A DNA stretch of 64,000 nucleotides from Ophiocordyceps camponoti-saundersi (nom. inval.) (Eukaryota > Ascomycota > Sordariomycetes > Hypocreales > Ophiocordycipitaceae): contig PDHQ01000049.1 of assembly GCA_003339415.1 (NCBI GenBank), forward strand, positions 129,194-193,193. The letters run 5' to 3'. Shown in pieces: positions 50,801-63,933 of this stretch. Position numbers and translations under genes: made by a program. The notes under the pieces are model-generated. The model had not been told where the DNA came from. It saw nothing but the letters and a program-made list of their open reading frames with translations, and ran no database searches. Positions within the stretch are counted from its first letter, which is position 1, and each line of letters opens with the position of its first letter.

Positions 50801-51700
50801 TATAGTTTAACTAACTATACTACTTATTTACTTACTAGCTTACCTTAAATAATTAGGATTTATTTATAATAGGTATTAGTCCTAATTACTTATTTTATAG
50901 CTTCGATATTACCTTTCTTAACTAGCTAGCGGAGGCGGCTGCCCTTATCTTTTCCCCGAAAAGCTAAGCTATAGCGTTTACTTATTTCCTTTATAATAGC
51001 GTTAAATTAATATAAGCCTCTATCGCTTAAGCTTAGTAATAATAATAGGATTTCTTAAATAAGTCTCGCTAACCTGCGGAATAGTTTTAAATTAGCGATT
51101 TTATATAGCTTAACCTTACCTATATATAATTTAACTATCTATCTTAGAAGCTTAATTACCTTAAGGGTAAATATAAAGTAATAGCTATATTAATACCGCT
51201 TACTATTACTCTTAATACGCTACCTAGTATTTACCTTACTTTTTATATTAACCTTATTAAGTATATTACTAATAACCTTTTATTATTTTAGTTACTTACT
51301 AACTCCTAGCTAGATCCTCTCCTCTATTTTTTTTACGATAACTTATCTTTTAATAAGTATAAAGTTAAGGAAATCCTTACTATAAAAAATACTAAAAGTT
51401 AGCGCCTATAAGGCGGGATATTTTATTAACTTATCTTCGTAAAATAGAAAAGTTATATTATTTTAATTTAAAAGCTACTTAATAGCTTTAAATATTACGC
51501 GGTATTAAACCGCTTCGAGTTTATATAAAAAAATATATATTTTTATAATAGCTTAAAGCGGACTTAATTATATATTTATTTAACCGCCTCTTATAGCTAG
51601 TTATCTCCTTTAAGTAATTTTCCCCCCTTATCTTATAAATATAATATTACCTTTTTACCTCTTATTCTTTTTTATTTCTTATTTACTTACTCTTTCTCCC
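47900..51700 (+). pseudogene. Gypsy pol ghost of element C
   Basis: RT catalytic block at 49,060-49,104. Upstream and downstream sequence is collinear with A (offset about 47.2 kb) through the pol region. Stops at former Gln/Trp codons throughout. Limits estimated. Confidence 0.6.
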
Positions 51701-52499
51701 TCCTTATATTAGCTTTAAGCTAATATTTATTTTCTCTATCTTTTTCTCGTAATCTTTTACTATAGTTAAGTAACTTAAGAAATTATTATAGCGCTAGCTA
51801 TAGCTTAGCGCTAATATTAACTTACGATAAATATATTCCTAAGCGGGGGAGGGCGTATTTTAAAGTTAGGGGAATATTTAATATAACGCTAATAGCGGGA
51901 GTTTTACTTATCCCGCTCCTAGGCTGCGCGCGCTACGTATAGGCGCTAGCGTAAACCCGCTTTATTAATATATAGTAAGGAGGGAGGATAAATATTATAT
52001 ATAAGCGCTAGGTAATTAAAAGCTAAATAATATATATAAATTAGTAAAAATAGCGTATAATAAAATAATAGGCGAGCTTAATATATTATATAAATTAGTT
52101 AACGCTATAATTATTTAATAAAAAATATTATTCCTCTCCTTATTATTTTACTTTTACGCGTTAATATCCGCTTAATAGTTTATAATCTAAGTAGCTTATT
52201 TATCTTATTATTACTTAAGAATTTATTACTATTATTCCTCTTATTACTAAAAAGATATTTTATATTATAAAGCGAAAAAATTAAAGCTAGTAATAAAGGC
52301 GCCTTATTACTATTATTATTATTATTAGTATTATATTATTACTAAAAATATATTATAAGTTAAAATATATAAGGTAAGTATAGCGATTATATTACTAATA
52401 GCGGGGATAAGCGTAGAGAATTATTATTACTTAAGTGTAAAAGGGGCGTAAAGCTTAGTTACTAAGCGTAGTATAATATAAGTAGTAGCTAATATAGTT

Positions 52500-52843
52500 T
52501 ATAAGTAATTAATATAAATAAGAAACTTTAGCGTAAATTAAGCGCGCTAGCTAGGTACTTTTTTAATATAGGGGCGAGTAAGTAAAGTAATAGCTTATTT
52601 TTCTCTAACTATTATTCGTAAGTTATAGATAGCTTACTATAAGCGTATATTTATAATAAAAAGGTATTTTTCTTAAAAGTATTATTTTCGCTATTACTTA
52701 TATACCTTATAAGCTATCTTATAACCGCGTTAATAGTTAATATTATAGCTATTATAAAAATCTTAGATATAAGGAGTATATAAATATTTTACCTTTTATA
52801 ATATAATAATACCTTTATTATCTAAATCCCCCTTTATAGCGTA
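52500..52843 (-). pseudogene. Antisense ghost ORF (aORF) of Gypsy element C
   Basis: The minus-strand frame from the TAC codon at 52,843 reads YAIKGDLDNKG, later YTPYI, EKYLFIINIRL and IKKVPS, broken only by TAA/TAG. It aligns in frame with D (YAISRYIIKRDLDNKN, ERYLFIINIYLR, IKKVPSRRAYLTLKF) and, more distantly, with A and B (ERHLFAKN). The distance from TAC to the E(K/R)YLF codon is 171 bases. The C-terminal part, left of 52,500, was not traced. Confidence 0.6.
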
Positions 52844-53202
52844 GCCGCTTATTATATAAGGTAGTAACTATAGCTAACTAAATAATATATTAAAGCGGTA
52901 ATATAATAACTTAATAAATATAAAAAGCTTAAGAAATAATAACGATAAAAAAAAATAAATAATTATAAAAAGCTTAGATAACGATAATAATAGAAAAAAG
53001 AATTATAATAATATAGTAGTAAAGTAATAAAGTATAAGGCTTAGAGAATTATTTACTTAATAAGGGAAAATAATATAACTAGCTTAAGGAGAAAAATAAA
53101 AAAGAAAAAAGAAAAATTTTCTATATAAAAAATATTTTAACTTATATCTTATATATATATATATTATAGCCGGAAATACTCTTTTCCTAAGGTAACGGGG
53201 TA

Positions 53203-53452
53203 TATAAGGGATTCGGGCTACGCTTAAATAGCTAAGTTATATAAGGGGTACTTAGTTAAGTCCGCGCGTATAATAGGCGCGGGGTATATATAGGTATATA
53301 TAATTAGTTAGCGCCGCGCGCGGGATAGGCGCGGGCTATATATAGACTATAACCCTAAGTGCGTATATTATATATATTTTAGAACCTCTTAAGTTATTCT
53401 ATATTAATAAAGTTAGCTTTTTATAGATATTAAGAAGTGTAGGACCTTTATA
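53203..53452 (+). repeat. 3' LTR of element C
   Basis: 250 bp, same ends. The right arm of the terminal hairpin has mutated to GCTTAAAT. Confidence 0.9.
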
Positions 53453-56180
53453 AGGACTTAGAGTATTTTATAAAATAATACTATTTAATATATAGCTTTA
53501 GGTAAATTACCTTAATATAAATATAAAATAAATAAACTTAAGGAGAAATTTTTATAAAATCTAAACTGCTAACTAAATTATAAATTAAATAACTCCTCTA
53601 AAAAGCTAATATATAATACTTAGTAATTATTTAATAAAAATATTAAGTTTAAAATAAAGATAAAATAACTTTTCTCTAAGAAAAATAAAGAAAGCTTAAA
53701 AAATAATTATATTCTTATTAACGTTACTTATAAACTTATAAATTAAAGCCCTAATATAAATAAAGTTTTTATTATTTTCTTAGAAATATATAATATTATC
53801 CTTTATATTTTAGAATAGCTATTAGAAAGTAAAGATAACTTCTCTAAGATATTTTAAGATAAATAACTAGCTAATAACTTATATTATCTTATTTCGGATC
53901 TTAAGAAATATAAGATAAAACCTCTTAATATTATTAAAAACCTTTTTATTATTAAAGCTATTTTATAAATAATTAATTTCTTTTTAAAATAAGTTTTTTA
54001 TTTTTTATATAAAGATTTTAATATTTAGTAAAGATAAACCTTTTAATATTATAAAAATATAATATTAATATTAAAATAAATAAATCCCTTATTAGAAAAA
54101 ACTTATTTAATAAGTTTAATAATATTAATTATAATCTAATAATAATTTAAAGCTTAAATAATATTAAATTAGCCTTAACTTATAGTTAAGCTATTTTTAC
54201 TTTTTATATTATTAGTAAAATTAATAGTAAATTTTACCTTAATAAGTTTAAAGCTAGCGCTTAAGCTATTAAGTATTTTCTTACCAGAGTTTTATTAAAA
54301 TAAAGATTTTTAATCCCTTATAAAATTAATATTCTTAACTTTTAATAAAAGCTTTAAATTTAACTTTATGGAAAAATATATATTAAATATTATTTTACTT
54401 ATAAGAGATTAGCTATTTATAAATATATAATAGCTATTTTAGTAATAATAATCCTTTTTTTTAGAAGTATTATTTTAATATTAATTAAAAATCCTCCTAA
54501 AAATCGTAATTTTATTTTCTTTCTTAATTTTTATTTTATTTTTAATTTAATTATTTATAATTACTTTTATTTAATTATCTTTAATTTAAATAATAAGCTA
54601 ATTTTTTTTAAATAAAAAGAAAAAGTTAATATTATATTAAATTTTAATAATTAATTTTCTTTTATAATCTTATAATAAATTACTAAATATAACTCCTTAG
54701 ATAACTTTAATAAATATCTAATATTAAACTCTTTTTTAAACTAAATAATATTATTTAATAAATTTAATATTAACTTACCTTTTATTAATATCTTAGAGTT
54801 AAGTTAACTATACCGATTAAGTATTTTTAAAATATATAATATTTTAGAAATCGAAGGGAAATATAGCGTTAAGATTTATACTTTAAATCCTTAGTTATCC
54901 GGAAAAGTAAAGTAATTTTATAACTTACTTCTAAAATTATAAGAAGATATTAAACTAATTAATCTACCCTTAGAATAGTATCTAAAAATCCCCCTTATTA
55001 ATAATTACTATAAGAAAGAACTTAGTTTATATCCTTATTTACTAAATAAACCTAATTAAGATTTCCTTAATAAAAAGTATAATAATATATATTTATAAAG
55101 TAAAATAAAATAGGCGCTTAAAGCTTTACCTTTTATTAGCTTATATTTTATAATTTAAAAAAAAGTAAACTATATATTATTAATAATTTATAAGCTTTAA
55201 ATAATATAGTTATTTTTAATCTAATACCTCTCCCTTAAGATATAATTTATAAGTTAGTAAATAAAAAGGTTATTTCTATTATTAATACTTAAAGCTTTTT
55301 CTATTAGTTTTTTATTTATCTAAATTACTAAGAGCAGTTTATAATTACTTCTTATTACGAATTAGAAAAGGCTATAGCTACTCTTATAAGGTATAGAAAT
55401 TCGCTTACTTATATATAAAGATTCGTTAATTATATTCTCTAATTATATAAAATATACGCTACTAAATATATTAATAATATAATAATCTTTTTTAATACTT
55501 TAAAAGATTATATTAATTATCTAATTATAATATTTTATCTTTTTATTAATATAAATTTTTCTCTTTTTACTCTTAAATTATTCTTTTATTACTTATTTAT
55601 AGAAATATTAAGATATTATATTAATAAATTTACTTTAATAAATACTTAATTTTAGGTAAAAGCTTTATAAGATATTAAGTTCTTTAATCTTTTATAATAT
55701 ATTAAATAATAAATTAGATTAGTTAAATAGATAAGATATTTTATTTTTTATTTTATATAATAAATTAACTTTTTTTAAAAATGTAAAATAATAATATTCC
55801 GAAAAAGATAGGAAAATAAAATACTTATTACTAAACCGAAAAAAATACTTTCACCTCTTAATCTAAGATTATCCTAATAAAGGAAAAAATTAACTATTTT
55901 AATACTATTACTAATACCCTTTATAATAATATTACTCTAGTTAGTTTTTTCCTAATTATTAACTTTTTTTATAAATTAATACTTTTTAAAAAAAAATAGT
56001 TTTATAGCTTAATTTCTTTATATTAATAATAACTTAATAAGGAATCTTAAAAACTATTTTTAGCTTTACTTTAGTAATTTATTAAACTTATTTATTATCT
56101 TAATTATATATTTAAATTAGCCGAAACTAAATATTAGCTAATTAAATTTAAAGTCTTTATTAAAGTTTAATATTTTAATA
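53453..56180. other. Older degenerate RIP DNA between C and D
   Basis: Very A/T-rich, no assignable motif. Isolated higher-GC patches (about 54,850-55,000 and 55,320-55,440) look like decayed coding segments, but I cannot name them. Confidence 0.4.
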
Positions 56181-58013
56181 CTCTTATATAAAGCTAACTC
56201 TATTAATATAAATTAATAAGGGAGGTTTTAAGGTATATATAATATACGCACTTAAGGTTATAGCCTATATATAGCCTACGCGCGGCCCGCGCGCGGCGCT
56301 AACTAATCGTATATACTTATATATACCCCGCGCTTATCGTGCGCGCGGACTTAACTAAGCACCTTTACGTGACTTAGCTATTTAGGCGTAGCCTAAATCC
56401 CTTATATTACCTTGCTGCTATAAGGAATACCCCGCTACTTTAAGGAAAAAAGTATTTCCGGCCGCGGCACGTATATATATAAAGTATAAGTTAAAATATC
56501 CCTTATATAGAAAATTTTTCTTCCTTTTTTTTCTTCTTTCTCCTTAAGCTAGTTATATTATTTTTCTCGCTAAATAATTTTTTTATTTATATTTATTAAT
56601 TTATTAGCCTATTATTATATTCTTATAATTACTTTTTATAATATTATTTTTAATTTTTCTATTATTATTATTATTATCTTTTATCGCTATTATTTTTTAA
56701 GCTCTTTATACTTATTAAGTTATCTTCTCGCCTTATTAATATATTATCTAATAAGCTATAATTACTATTTTACGCGATAAGCAGATATATTATAAAAAGA
56801 GACTTAGATAATAAAAATATTACTATATTATAAGAAATAGAATACTTATATACGCCTTATATTTAAAACTTTTATAATAGCTATAATATTAACTATTAAT
56901 AAGGCTATAAGGCGGCTTATAAGGCGTACGGATCGCGGCGAAAATAATACCTCTAAGAAAGGTATTTATTTATTATAAATATATACTTACGCTAAGCTAT
57001 TTATAATCTATATATTATAGTTAGAGAAAGATAAGCTATCGCCTTACCTACTTACGCTTATATTAAAAAAGTCCCTAGCCGCCGCGCTTACCTAACGCTT
57101 AAGTTTATTACTTATATTAATTATTTATAAGCTATAATAGCTATAGCTTATATTATTTCTTATTTAATAATAAACTTATATACCCTTATTATACTTAATT
57201 GATAATATTTCTTTACGCTTATCCTTATTATTAAAAATATAATTACTATCTTTACCCTTTATACCTTAACTTACAGTATATTTATAATAATAATATAATA
57301 TTATTAATAATAATAGTAATAATAAGGTATACTCGCTTTTAAGCTTAATTCCTTTATAATATAATATAAAGCTATTTTCTAATAATAAGAGGAATATTAG
57401 CGCTAAATCTTTAATTAATAGTAAGATAAGCGGGCTATTTATATTATAAACCGCTAAGCTAATATTAATATATATAAGTATAAGAATAAGGAATATAATA
57501 ATATCTTACGCTAAATATTTATAGCGCTTATTAGTTTATATAAATTATTCAGCCTAGCTAGCGCTACTCCCGCCGCCTTATAATATACCTTTATTATTAA
57601 TCTATATATATTACCTAGCTTATAAACCTTAGCTACTTATATATATTATTTATTATCCCCCTTTTTTTTATATTAAAAGAGTAAGTTTACGCTTATTAAT
57701 AAGCGTAGCGCGCGTAGCGCGGGGGCTAAATAGGGAGAAATCCCGCTATTATTATTATTATATATATTTTTATAGCCTTAAAGTTCGCCCCCCCCCGCCT
57801 AAGAATATACTTATTATAAGTTAATATTAGCGCTTACTTATAGCTAGCGCTATAATAATATCCTAAGCTACTTAATTATTATAAATAATTTTACTATTAA
57901 GATAAATAATACTAATATTAGCTTAAAGCTAATATAAAAAAGGGATAGAAGGAGATAAGGGGTAAAAAGGGGGCGGGAGGGTTACTTAGCGCTAGGAGAA
58001 TATTACTTAAAGG
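56180..58013 (-). mobile_element. Gypsy fragment D: 3' LTR plus 1.6 kb of interior, cut by a hAT element
   Basis: From 56,406 leftward is an LTR matching the C family on the minus strand (TATAAGGGATTTAGGCTACGCC). Its distal end, about 56,180, is blurred. From 56,407 rightward the sequence matches the reverse of the C interior near its 3' end, including the purine tract and antisense ORF. It stops at 58,013, where the hAT terminus CAGGGTTTAAAA begins. The C counterpart of this breakpoint is near 51,603. The LTR hairpin arms here read ATTTAGGC and GCCTAAAT and are still complementary. Confidence 0.8.
56771..57133 (+). pseudogene. Antisense ghost ORF (aORF) of Gypsy fragment D
   Basis: The plus-strand frame from TAC at 56,771 reads YAISRYIIKRDLDNKNITIL, YTPYI, KAAYKAYGSRRK*YL*ERYLF (from about 56,897) and IKKVPSRRAYLTLKF, with TAA/TAG as the only interruptions. 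The TAC and ERYLF codons are in one frame. Opposite to the pol strand of D, as in A, B and C. Confidence 0.65.
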
Positions 58014-58106
58014 CAGGGTTTAAAATCAGTTAGTTATAACTAACTAATAACTAACTAAAGTTTAGTTATAATTAAAATATATACCTTTTAGTTAGTTATT
58101 AATTAG

Positions 58107-58215
58107 TTACTCTAGTAACTTTAGTTAGTTACTCTAGTAACTTTAGTTAGTTACTCTAGTAACTTTAGTTAGTTACTCTAGTAACTTTAGTTAGTTACTC
58201 TAGTAACTTTAGTTA
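58107..58215 (+). repeat. Subterminal tandem repeat of the hAT element (five 22-bp units)
   Basis: TCTAGTAA recurs at 58,111, 58,133, 58,155, 58,177 and 58,199, exactly 22 bp apart. Each unit contains the hairpin AGTTACT-CT-AGTAACT. hAT transposases typically bind such subterminal motifs. Confidence 0.9.
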
Positions 58216-58734
58216 GTTACTAAATAAGGTAACTAACTAACTAAAACTAAAAACTAAAATAACTAAGGTTTAGTTAGCTTATATAAGCCGTTTTAATAGA
58301 GAAAAAGATAATAGTATATAGCGCGGAGTCTCCTAAGTATATAACTTAAGTTTTTATTTAAATTAAGGTAATATTAGCGAAGAAAATAAATCTTTAATAA
58401 GGTAAGCTTAAAAAAGAAAATAAAATCTATTAATAACCTTATAAATAATAAAAAATAAATACTAATAAGTAATATATAACTTTAAAAAGGCCTAATAAAA
58501 AAGCTTTATTCTTTAAAATCTTATACCTTATAAGTTATAATTTATAAAACTATTATTTATAAATATATATAAAACTAATATTAAAAAAATATATTATTAG
58601 CTAGAAAAACTTATATAATAATAAGTAAAAAAACTAGTTATAATAGAAGCTTAATAAGCTTTAATCCTCTTCTTCCAAAGCTTTATTTTCCTCTTCTTTA
58701 ATTTGCTAGAAATTAGTAAGCGTTAAATCCTAGT

Positions 58735-60780
58735 TTTTTTAGCAGAATTACCTATTTAATAGTTTCCGATTTTAAGTGATTTCTCGATAACGTAATTATA
58801 TTACCGGATAGAGAAAATATAGCCTTAATTAAGGCTAATATAGCTAGAATAGCTAAATATTTCTAGGCTAAAATTATTAAGATAAGGAAGCGGAAATCGT
58901 TATTTTTCTAATATAAAAGCGGATTACTCTAAGAAATAATTAGTATATAAGGTTAAAAAAATATAAAAAAAATATATAACTATACCTTAAAAGGTAAATA
59001 GGCTTCTAAGAGGTATTATATTAATTATTTATTAGTATTAGTTTTTTTTCACTATAAAGTAAAGTTAAAGTTAACCGAAGTTATTATTTTAGGATTTTCT
59101 AAGTCTATTTTTATATTTTCTATAGTTTTATAGCTAAAAATAATTAGTAGAAAAATATAATAAAAATATTAATATACTTACCTATTATATTCCTCTTAAA
59201 AAAGATATATAATATCCTTTTTAATACTTAAATAGTAATTTAAAAAGCTATTTTCTTAAAAGTAAATATCTTTATATCTCGGGTCTAATAAAATTATAAA
59301 AAGATAAGGTAAAAATGCTAATAAGTCGTTTTTTAAGCTATTTTAGAAAGTACTTTTCTAGCTTTTTTAAACCCTCTCTTATATAGGTCTTAAAGGTAAT
59401 AGAATAAGAAGACTAAAAAGTAATTAATAAGTACTTTAAAAGATAAAAGAAAGAAAAATACCTAGCTTTTTTTTAAGCTAGAAGATTCTTCGTATAATTT
59501 AGTAAGCTAATTAAAGATCTAATAAATAAAAAGTAATCTTTCTAAACTTATTATATAGAATTAGCCTTATAAATAAATAGAAGGAGTTAAAAAAACGTTA
59601 AAAATAGCTTTAAAATTTTTTAAAGCTTCCTATTCCTTATTAGTAGGGAATATTTTTTTATACTCTTTATAATCTATTAATTTAAAAACCTATTCTAAGG
59701 TAAAACGGAATTTTAACGCTTTTTTAAGTATAAAAAACGTAAAATTCTACCTTATAGTATTATCTATTTAATTAATTAGTAGTTAAATAAATAAATAATA
59801 AAGAAAAAAACTTACCGATAATAACTTTTATTTTTTTAGATTACTTTATATTTCCCTTAGACTTTTACTTTAATAAGCCTTGTTAAAAAAGCTATTTTAG
59901 TTCCGTATTATATTTTATAATAAGTAAAATACGTTAAAGTTAGTTAAAAAGCGCTATAAAAGTAAATAATAAGTAAAAAATAGTAAGAAAAATAAATCAT
60001 ATACTAATATATTCTTATAAAGTAGTATTTTTATCTAAGAGTTACTTTTCTAAGTTAGAGTTATTTAAAAAAGCCTTAAAAATATCTTAGGCTATTAAAT
60101 TAATAATATAAGCTAGGTAGCGAATCTATCTAGTATATTCTTTAGAAAAAAGGTTATTATAAGCCGAGGAATAAGCTTTTAAAAAAGTCTTATTATTAGT
60201 AGTATTATTATAAGTAATATTAAAATAATATTATTAGTAAATAAATAAGTAAAGGAATTATTAATATACTTATTATTAAACTTAAGTATAATAGAAAGGT
60301 AAAAATTTAAGTAAAAAAGAATTTCTATATAAATATAAGACTTAGTATATTATTTTATAAGCTATTTAAAAGCTAATAGTTATTAGTACTTAAAAGTAAA
60401 TAAGTAAATAAATAACTTACCTAAAAGCTTATAATTAAGCTTAAAGTTTAGAGAGATATAAGCTATAATTAAGCTTAAATAAGTATCTTAAGAGGTCGAG
60501 GTTTAGATATTAAAAATAAAGCTATAAAAACTACTTTTAGAAGAGTAGCTTATTAAGTTATTATTTAATATTAAAAAGGCTTTATTAAAGTAGTTTTTTA
60601 AATAATCCTTTAGCTTAGCGTAATAAATAAGCTTATATCCCCTTAAAAAAAGTTAATTAATAAGTTAAATAAAAGAAAAATAACTTACTAATTATAATAA
60701 GTAAAAAGCTTATTAAAAAGCTTAGAGTAAATTATAAAAAAAGAAATCTTAGTTATTAAAAGGAAATTTATAACTAAATT
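58735..60780 (-). pseudogene. hAT transposase ghost with C-terminal dimerisation domain
   Basis: The minus strand from about 58,935 to 58,745 reads SNPLLY*KNNDFRFLILIIL, then KYLAI, and later SGNIITLSRNHLKSETIK*V. This corresponds position by position to the hAT dimerisation domain: NPLxWW, FPxLSxLAxxYLxIPAT, SxxGxxxTxxRxxLxxExxxxLxxL. The DDE core further right was not resolved. The N-terminal limit is a guess from usual transposase length. Confidence 0.75.
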
Positions 60781-60899
60781 CTAAGCTAAATTAGTATTTT
60801 ATTATATTATTACGCTAGTAGCTATAAGAGCTGCTAGAACCTTAGCGATAAGTTAGGCGGGAAAAACCTTTTTATAGGAGGTAAAACCCCTCGCAGCGC

Positions 60900-61270
60900 G
60901 GTAAGACCGCGGCTAGCTCGGAGCCAGGTAAGGTATATAACGCGTATAAAAGAAATAGCTATCGGCTATAATAATATTATATAATATAAGGAAAGATAAG
61001 GAAAGAAAAATAAGATAAGGAAAGATAAGGAGAGTAGTAGTATATATTACCTATATATACTAATATATACCCCTTAAAGGCCTTAATATATACTTTTTAA
61101 TCCTTTAGTATATAGCTATATACCTTTTATATATATAATATATACTTAAGTATATACCTTTTTAGTAAACTTTCCTAATTAGGAAGCTTTCCTAATTAGG
61201 AAATTATTTTTATAAATTAGTAACTTAAGGCTTAAAAGTATATAAAAAGAGGGGGGTCGCCCTTACTAAT
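60900..61270. other. Possible LTR/promoter region of an unidentified element
   Basis: It holds a tandem pair of palindromes CTTTCCTAATTAGGAAG (61,170-61,203) and, 40 bp on, TATAAAAAG followed by a G run (about 61,240-61,257). The layout resembles an LTR promoter, but no second copy is in the window. Confidence 0.35.
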
Positions 61271-62840
61271 ATAAGCAAGCTATTATTAAATTAGTAATTT
61301 TAATATAATTAATTATATAAGTAATTTTTATAAATATATATATAGTTTATAGCTAACTTATATTAGAAGTAAAATACCTACTAAATAAGATTACCCTTAA
61401 GATATATTTTATATTAATTATATTAGTATACTTATAAGTTTTAAAAATCTTTATTAAATATAATAAAGTAAGTATTTAGCCTTAATACGCGTTTATATTT
61501 ACTAATAATTAAAGTAAACTAGCTTAATATATTTTATATAAAATATATAACTAATTATATTAAATATAAACTTATTACTAATTTTATTATAGCTAAAGCT
61601 ATTCGCGCTATAATTAAAGTAGCTTATAAGCTAAGCTTTAGTTATAATTTTTAATTAATAAGTTAAAGCTAAGATTATAGTAGGCCTAGGGTAAGTTTTA
61701 TATTAATAGAAGTAATAAAAAATACTATTTAGCGTATTAAGGAAACTTATATTATTATACGTTATAATAGCTTTTACGCTAATTAAGTTATTTAAGCTAC
61801 CGCTAGCTATATATTACTTTAAAGCTTATTACCTCCTGCTCTTAGCGAAAATCTTATTATTAAAAGAACTAAAAGTTTAACTAATATTAACTAACTTATT
61901 ATAGCTATTATAGCTTAAACTTAAAAGTAGCGTATTTTCTATATATAATTAATTAACTTTTATAACTAAGCGATAAATAAGTTACGCTATATCTATTATA
62001 TAGCTAAAAATAAAGTAATATTATAAGAGACTCCCTTACTTTATAATTATCCCTTTATTTTTATTATTTCTCCGCTTATTATTAGAACCTTTACCGCCTT
62101 AGTACTTATTAAGTCCGAGTTAGAATTAGAAGTTAATAAGTTTATCGCACTTAATATTACTCCCGCCTTTATTATTAACAAAGCTCCCGCCGCTATAAAA
62201 GGCGCTATAAGCGCTTATATTATAATTATACTACCTCCTTATAAGAAGATTTTTAATTTTATTTAAAATAATTTAATTAATAAGCGATTTAATAATAAGA
62301 GTTTTATAATACTAAATAATAAGTATATTATATTTAATATAAAATAGTAAAAGCTAGTAATAAATATTTTAAGTTATATTTATAATTATAATTATAGCCG
62401 CGGCTATAGCTATAACTATAATAATTATAAATATTTCCGCGTTTTATATAATTAAATTCATTCTTTATATATAGTTAAAGTAATTAAAACTTAAAGCTAA
62501 ATAAGTAATTAGTAAAGTAATAAATAATAATATATTACTATATAATAACTATTACGTGTTTATACTAAAGTTAGTATTTTTATTTTTTTTCTTTTTATAA
62601 AATAATAATATAAGGTTAAACTAGCGAAATCTCCTTAGTAAAAGAAACTAATATATAAGTTATATTATAAATTAAAAGTTATTAAGTGCTTTAATAAAGT
62701 CTCGCTAGTTTCAAATTAAACGCTTATTAGCGTTAAAAAAGGCTTATTTTTATAAGTAAAAGTATAATTAATAAAGATATATAAGATTATTTTATCGCTA
62801 TTATTATATAAGTACCGCTTTAATATTACCTTAAGAATTC
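61270..62840. other. Unassigned RIP DNA with partly open plus-strand segments
   Basis: Higher-GC patches at 61,790-61,860 and 62,040-62,230 and a palindromic CCGCGG segment at 62,397-62,402 suggest a decayed coding region upstream of family H. No motif identified. Confidence 0.35.
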
Positions 62841-63933
62841 CTAAGTAGCGCCCTAACTTAGCTTTATAATAGTAAAATTAGCCTTAATAGGTTTCTTTAT
62901 ACTTATAATATTTTTATAATTATAACTCCTTCTTACTTTTATAATAGCGGGAAAGATAGGATAGTAGCTTACCTTACTTTATATTATAAACTTACCGCTT
63001 ATAAAAAAACGCTTTTACTTATACTTTTTATAAGTTTAATTTAAAACTGCGGGGACTTTAATAAAGCTTTTAATTATAAAGCTATTATAAGCCCTCTCGC
63101 TTTATAATTTATTTACTTATAACGCTTTTATTAATTTAATATTTTTATATTATTTTATAATATTTCAATATATTAAAATATTTAAATATAAAGTTAAAAT
63201 ATAAAAGATAATTTTTAATATTTTTATTATATAATTATTATTATTTATTTACTTTATATTTTAATTTTACCTTTACTTTTTATTTTACTTAGCCTTACTT
63301 AGCCTGCTTAGCCCGCTTATTTTTTTTCCCGCCTTACTTTTTATTTTATCCTCCGCGCTTAATAATATTTCTAATTTCTATAAGCTTATCTTTTAAGCTA
63401 TTATTATCGCTCTCCGCTAAATATTTTAACGCTACTAATATAAACTTTATAAAAGAAAGCTTTAGTATTCGAATAAGGTTTAACTTAAGCTTTAGCTTTT
63501 CCTTTACTATTTCCTCCGCCTCTATCTCCCTCGCTACTCCCTTATCCTCCTCCGCTTTACCTATTTTCTCCGCTTCGCCCGCCCCCTCCTTATCTCCTCT
63601 AATTATTATCTACTTTAAATTACTCCCCGATATTAATATAATAAAAATTAGCGTTTAGGCTATTATTTTATTTTCCGCTTTTAATTTTTTTTAGCTTTAG
63701 TTTTTATTTCCTTTTTAGGTAATTTAAGTTAAAAATATATTAAAGCTTAAAAATACTCTCTAAAATATATTTAAATTAGTTAATTTTAATATAATTTACT
63801 ATTTTTTAATTAATATTATTTTATATTTAGTTAATATTATATATTATATTATATATAAAAAAATAAAAGTTTTATATTTTTAAATATATTTCTAATTAAA
63901 ATTTTTATAAAAACTTTAATAAAGTTTTTTTAA

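Larger units (their letters stand above)
46544..53452 (+). mobile_element. Ty3/Gypsy LTR retrotransposon C (6.91 kb, plus strand)
   Basis: It is bounded by two 250-bp LTRs (46,544-46,793 and 53,203-53,452), each from TATAAG(A/G)GATTCGGGCTACGC to GGACCTTTATA. The RT block is at 49,060-49,104 (DFTIIYLDNIFIYLG, first Asp of YxDD kept). A purine-rich tract (AAGGTAACGGGG) lies at 53,189-53,200 just before the 3' LTR. An antisense ghost ORF lies at about 52,843-52,500. The flanking pentamers AAAAC and AGGAC agree at only three of five positions, so the TSD is not demonstrated. Confidence 0.88.
58014..60900 (-). mobile_element. hAT-superfamily DNA transposon
   Basis: It starts with CAGGGTTTAAAATCAGTTAGT, a hAT-like CAGGG terminus, followed by subterminal 22-bp repeats. 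The transposase is read on the minus strand, so this is its 3' terminus. The 8 bp before it (CTTAAAGG, 58,006-58,013) are the probable left half of the duplicated target in element D. The other TIR was not found, and the right limit is an estimate. Confidence 0.7.

Noticed and set aside
46539..53457. AAAAC / AGGAC as target-site duplication of element C
   Set aside because: Only three of five bases agree and the changes are not in RIP context. Not accepted as a TSD.
58107..58215. Regularly spaced repeats that could be mistaken for a CRISPR-like array
   Set aside because: Contiguous 22-bp units without spacers, in a eukaryotic hAT terminus.
61074..61081. CTTAAAGG as right-hand target duplication of the hAT element at 58,014
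   Set aside because: It is not preceded by a recognisable inverse of CAGGGTTTAAAA and not followed by sequence continuing element D.
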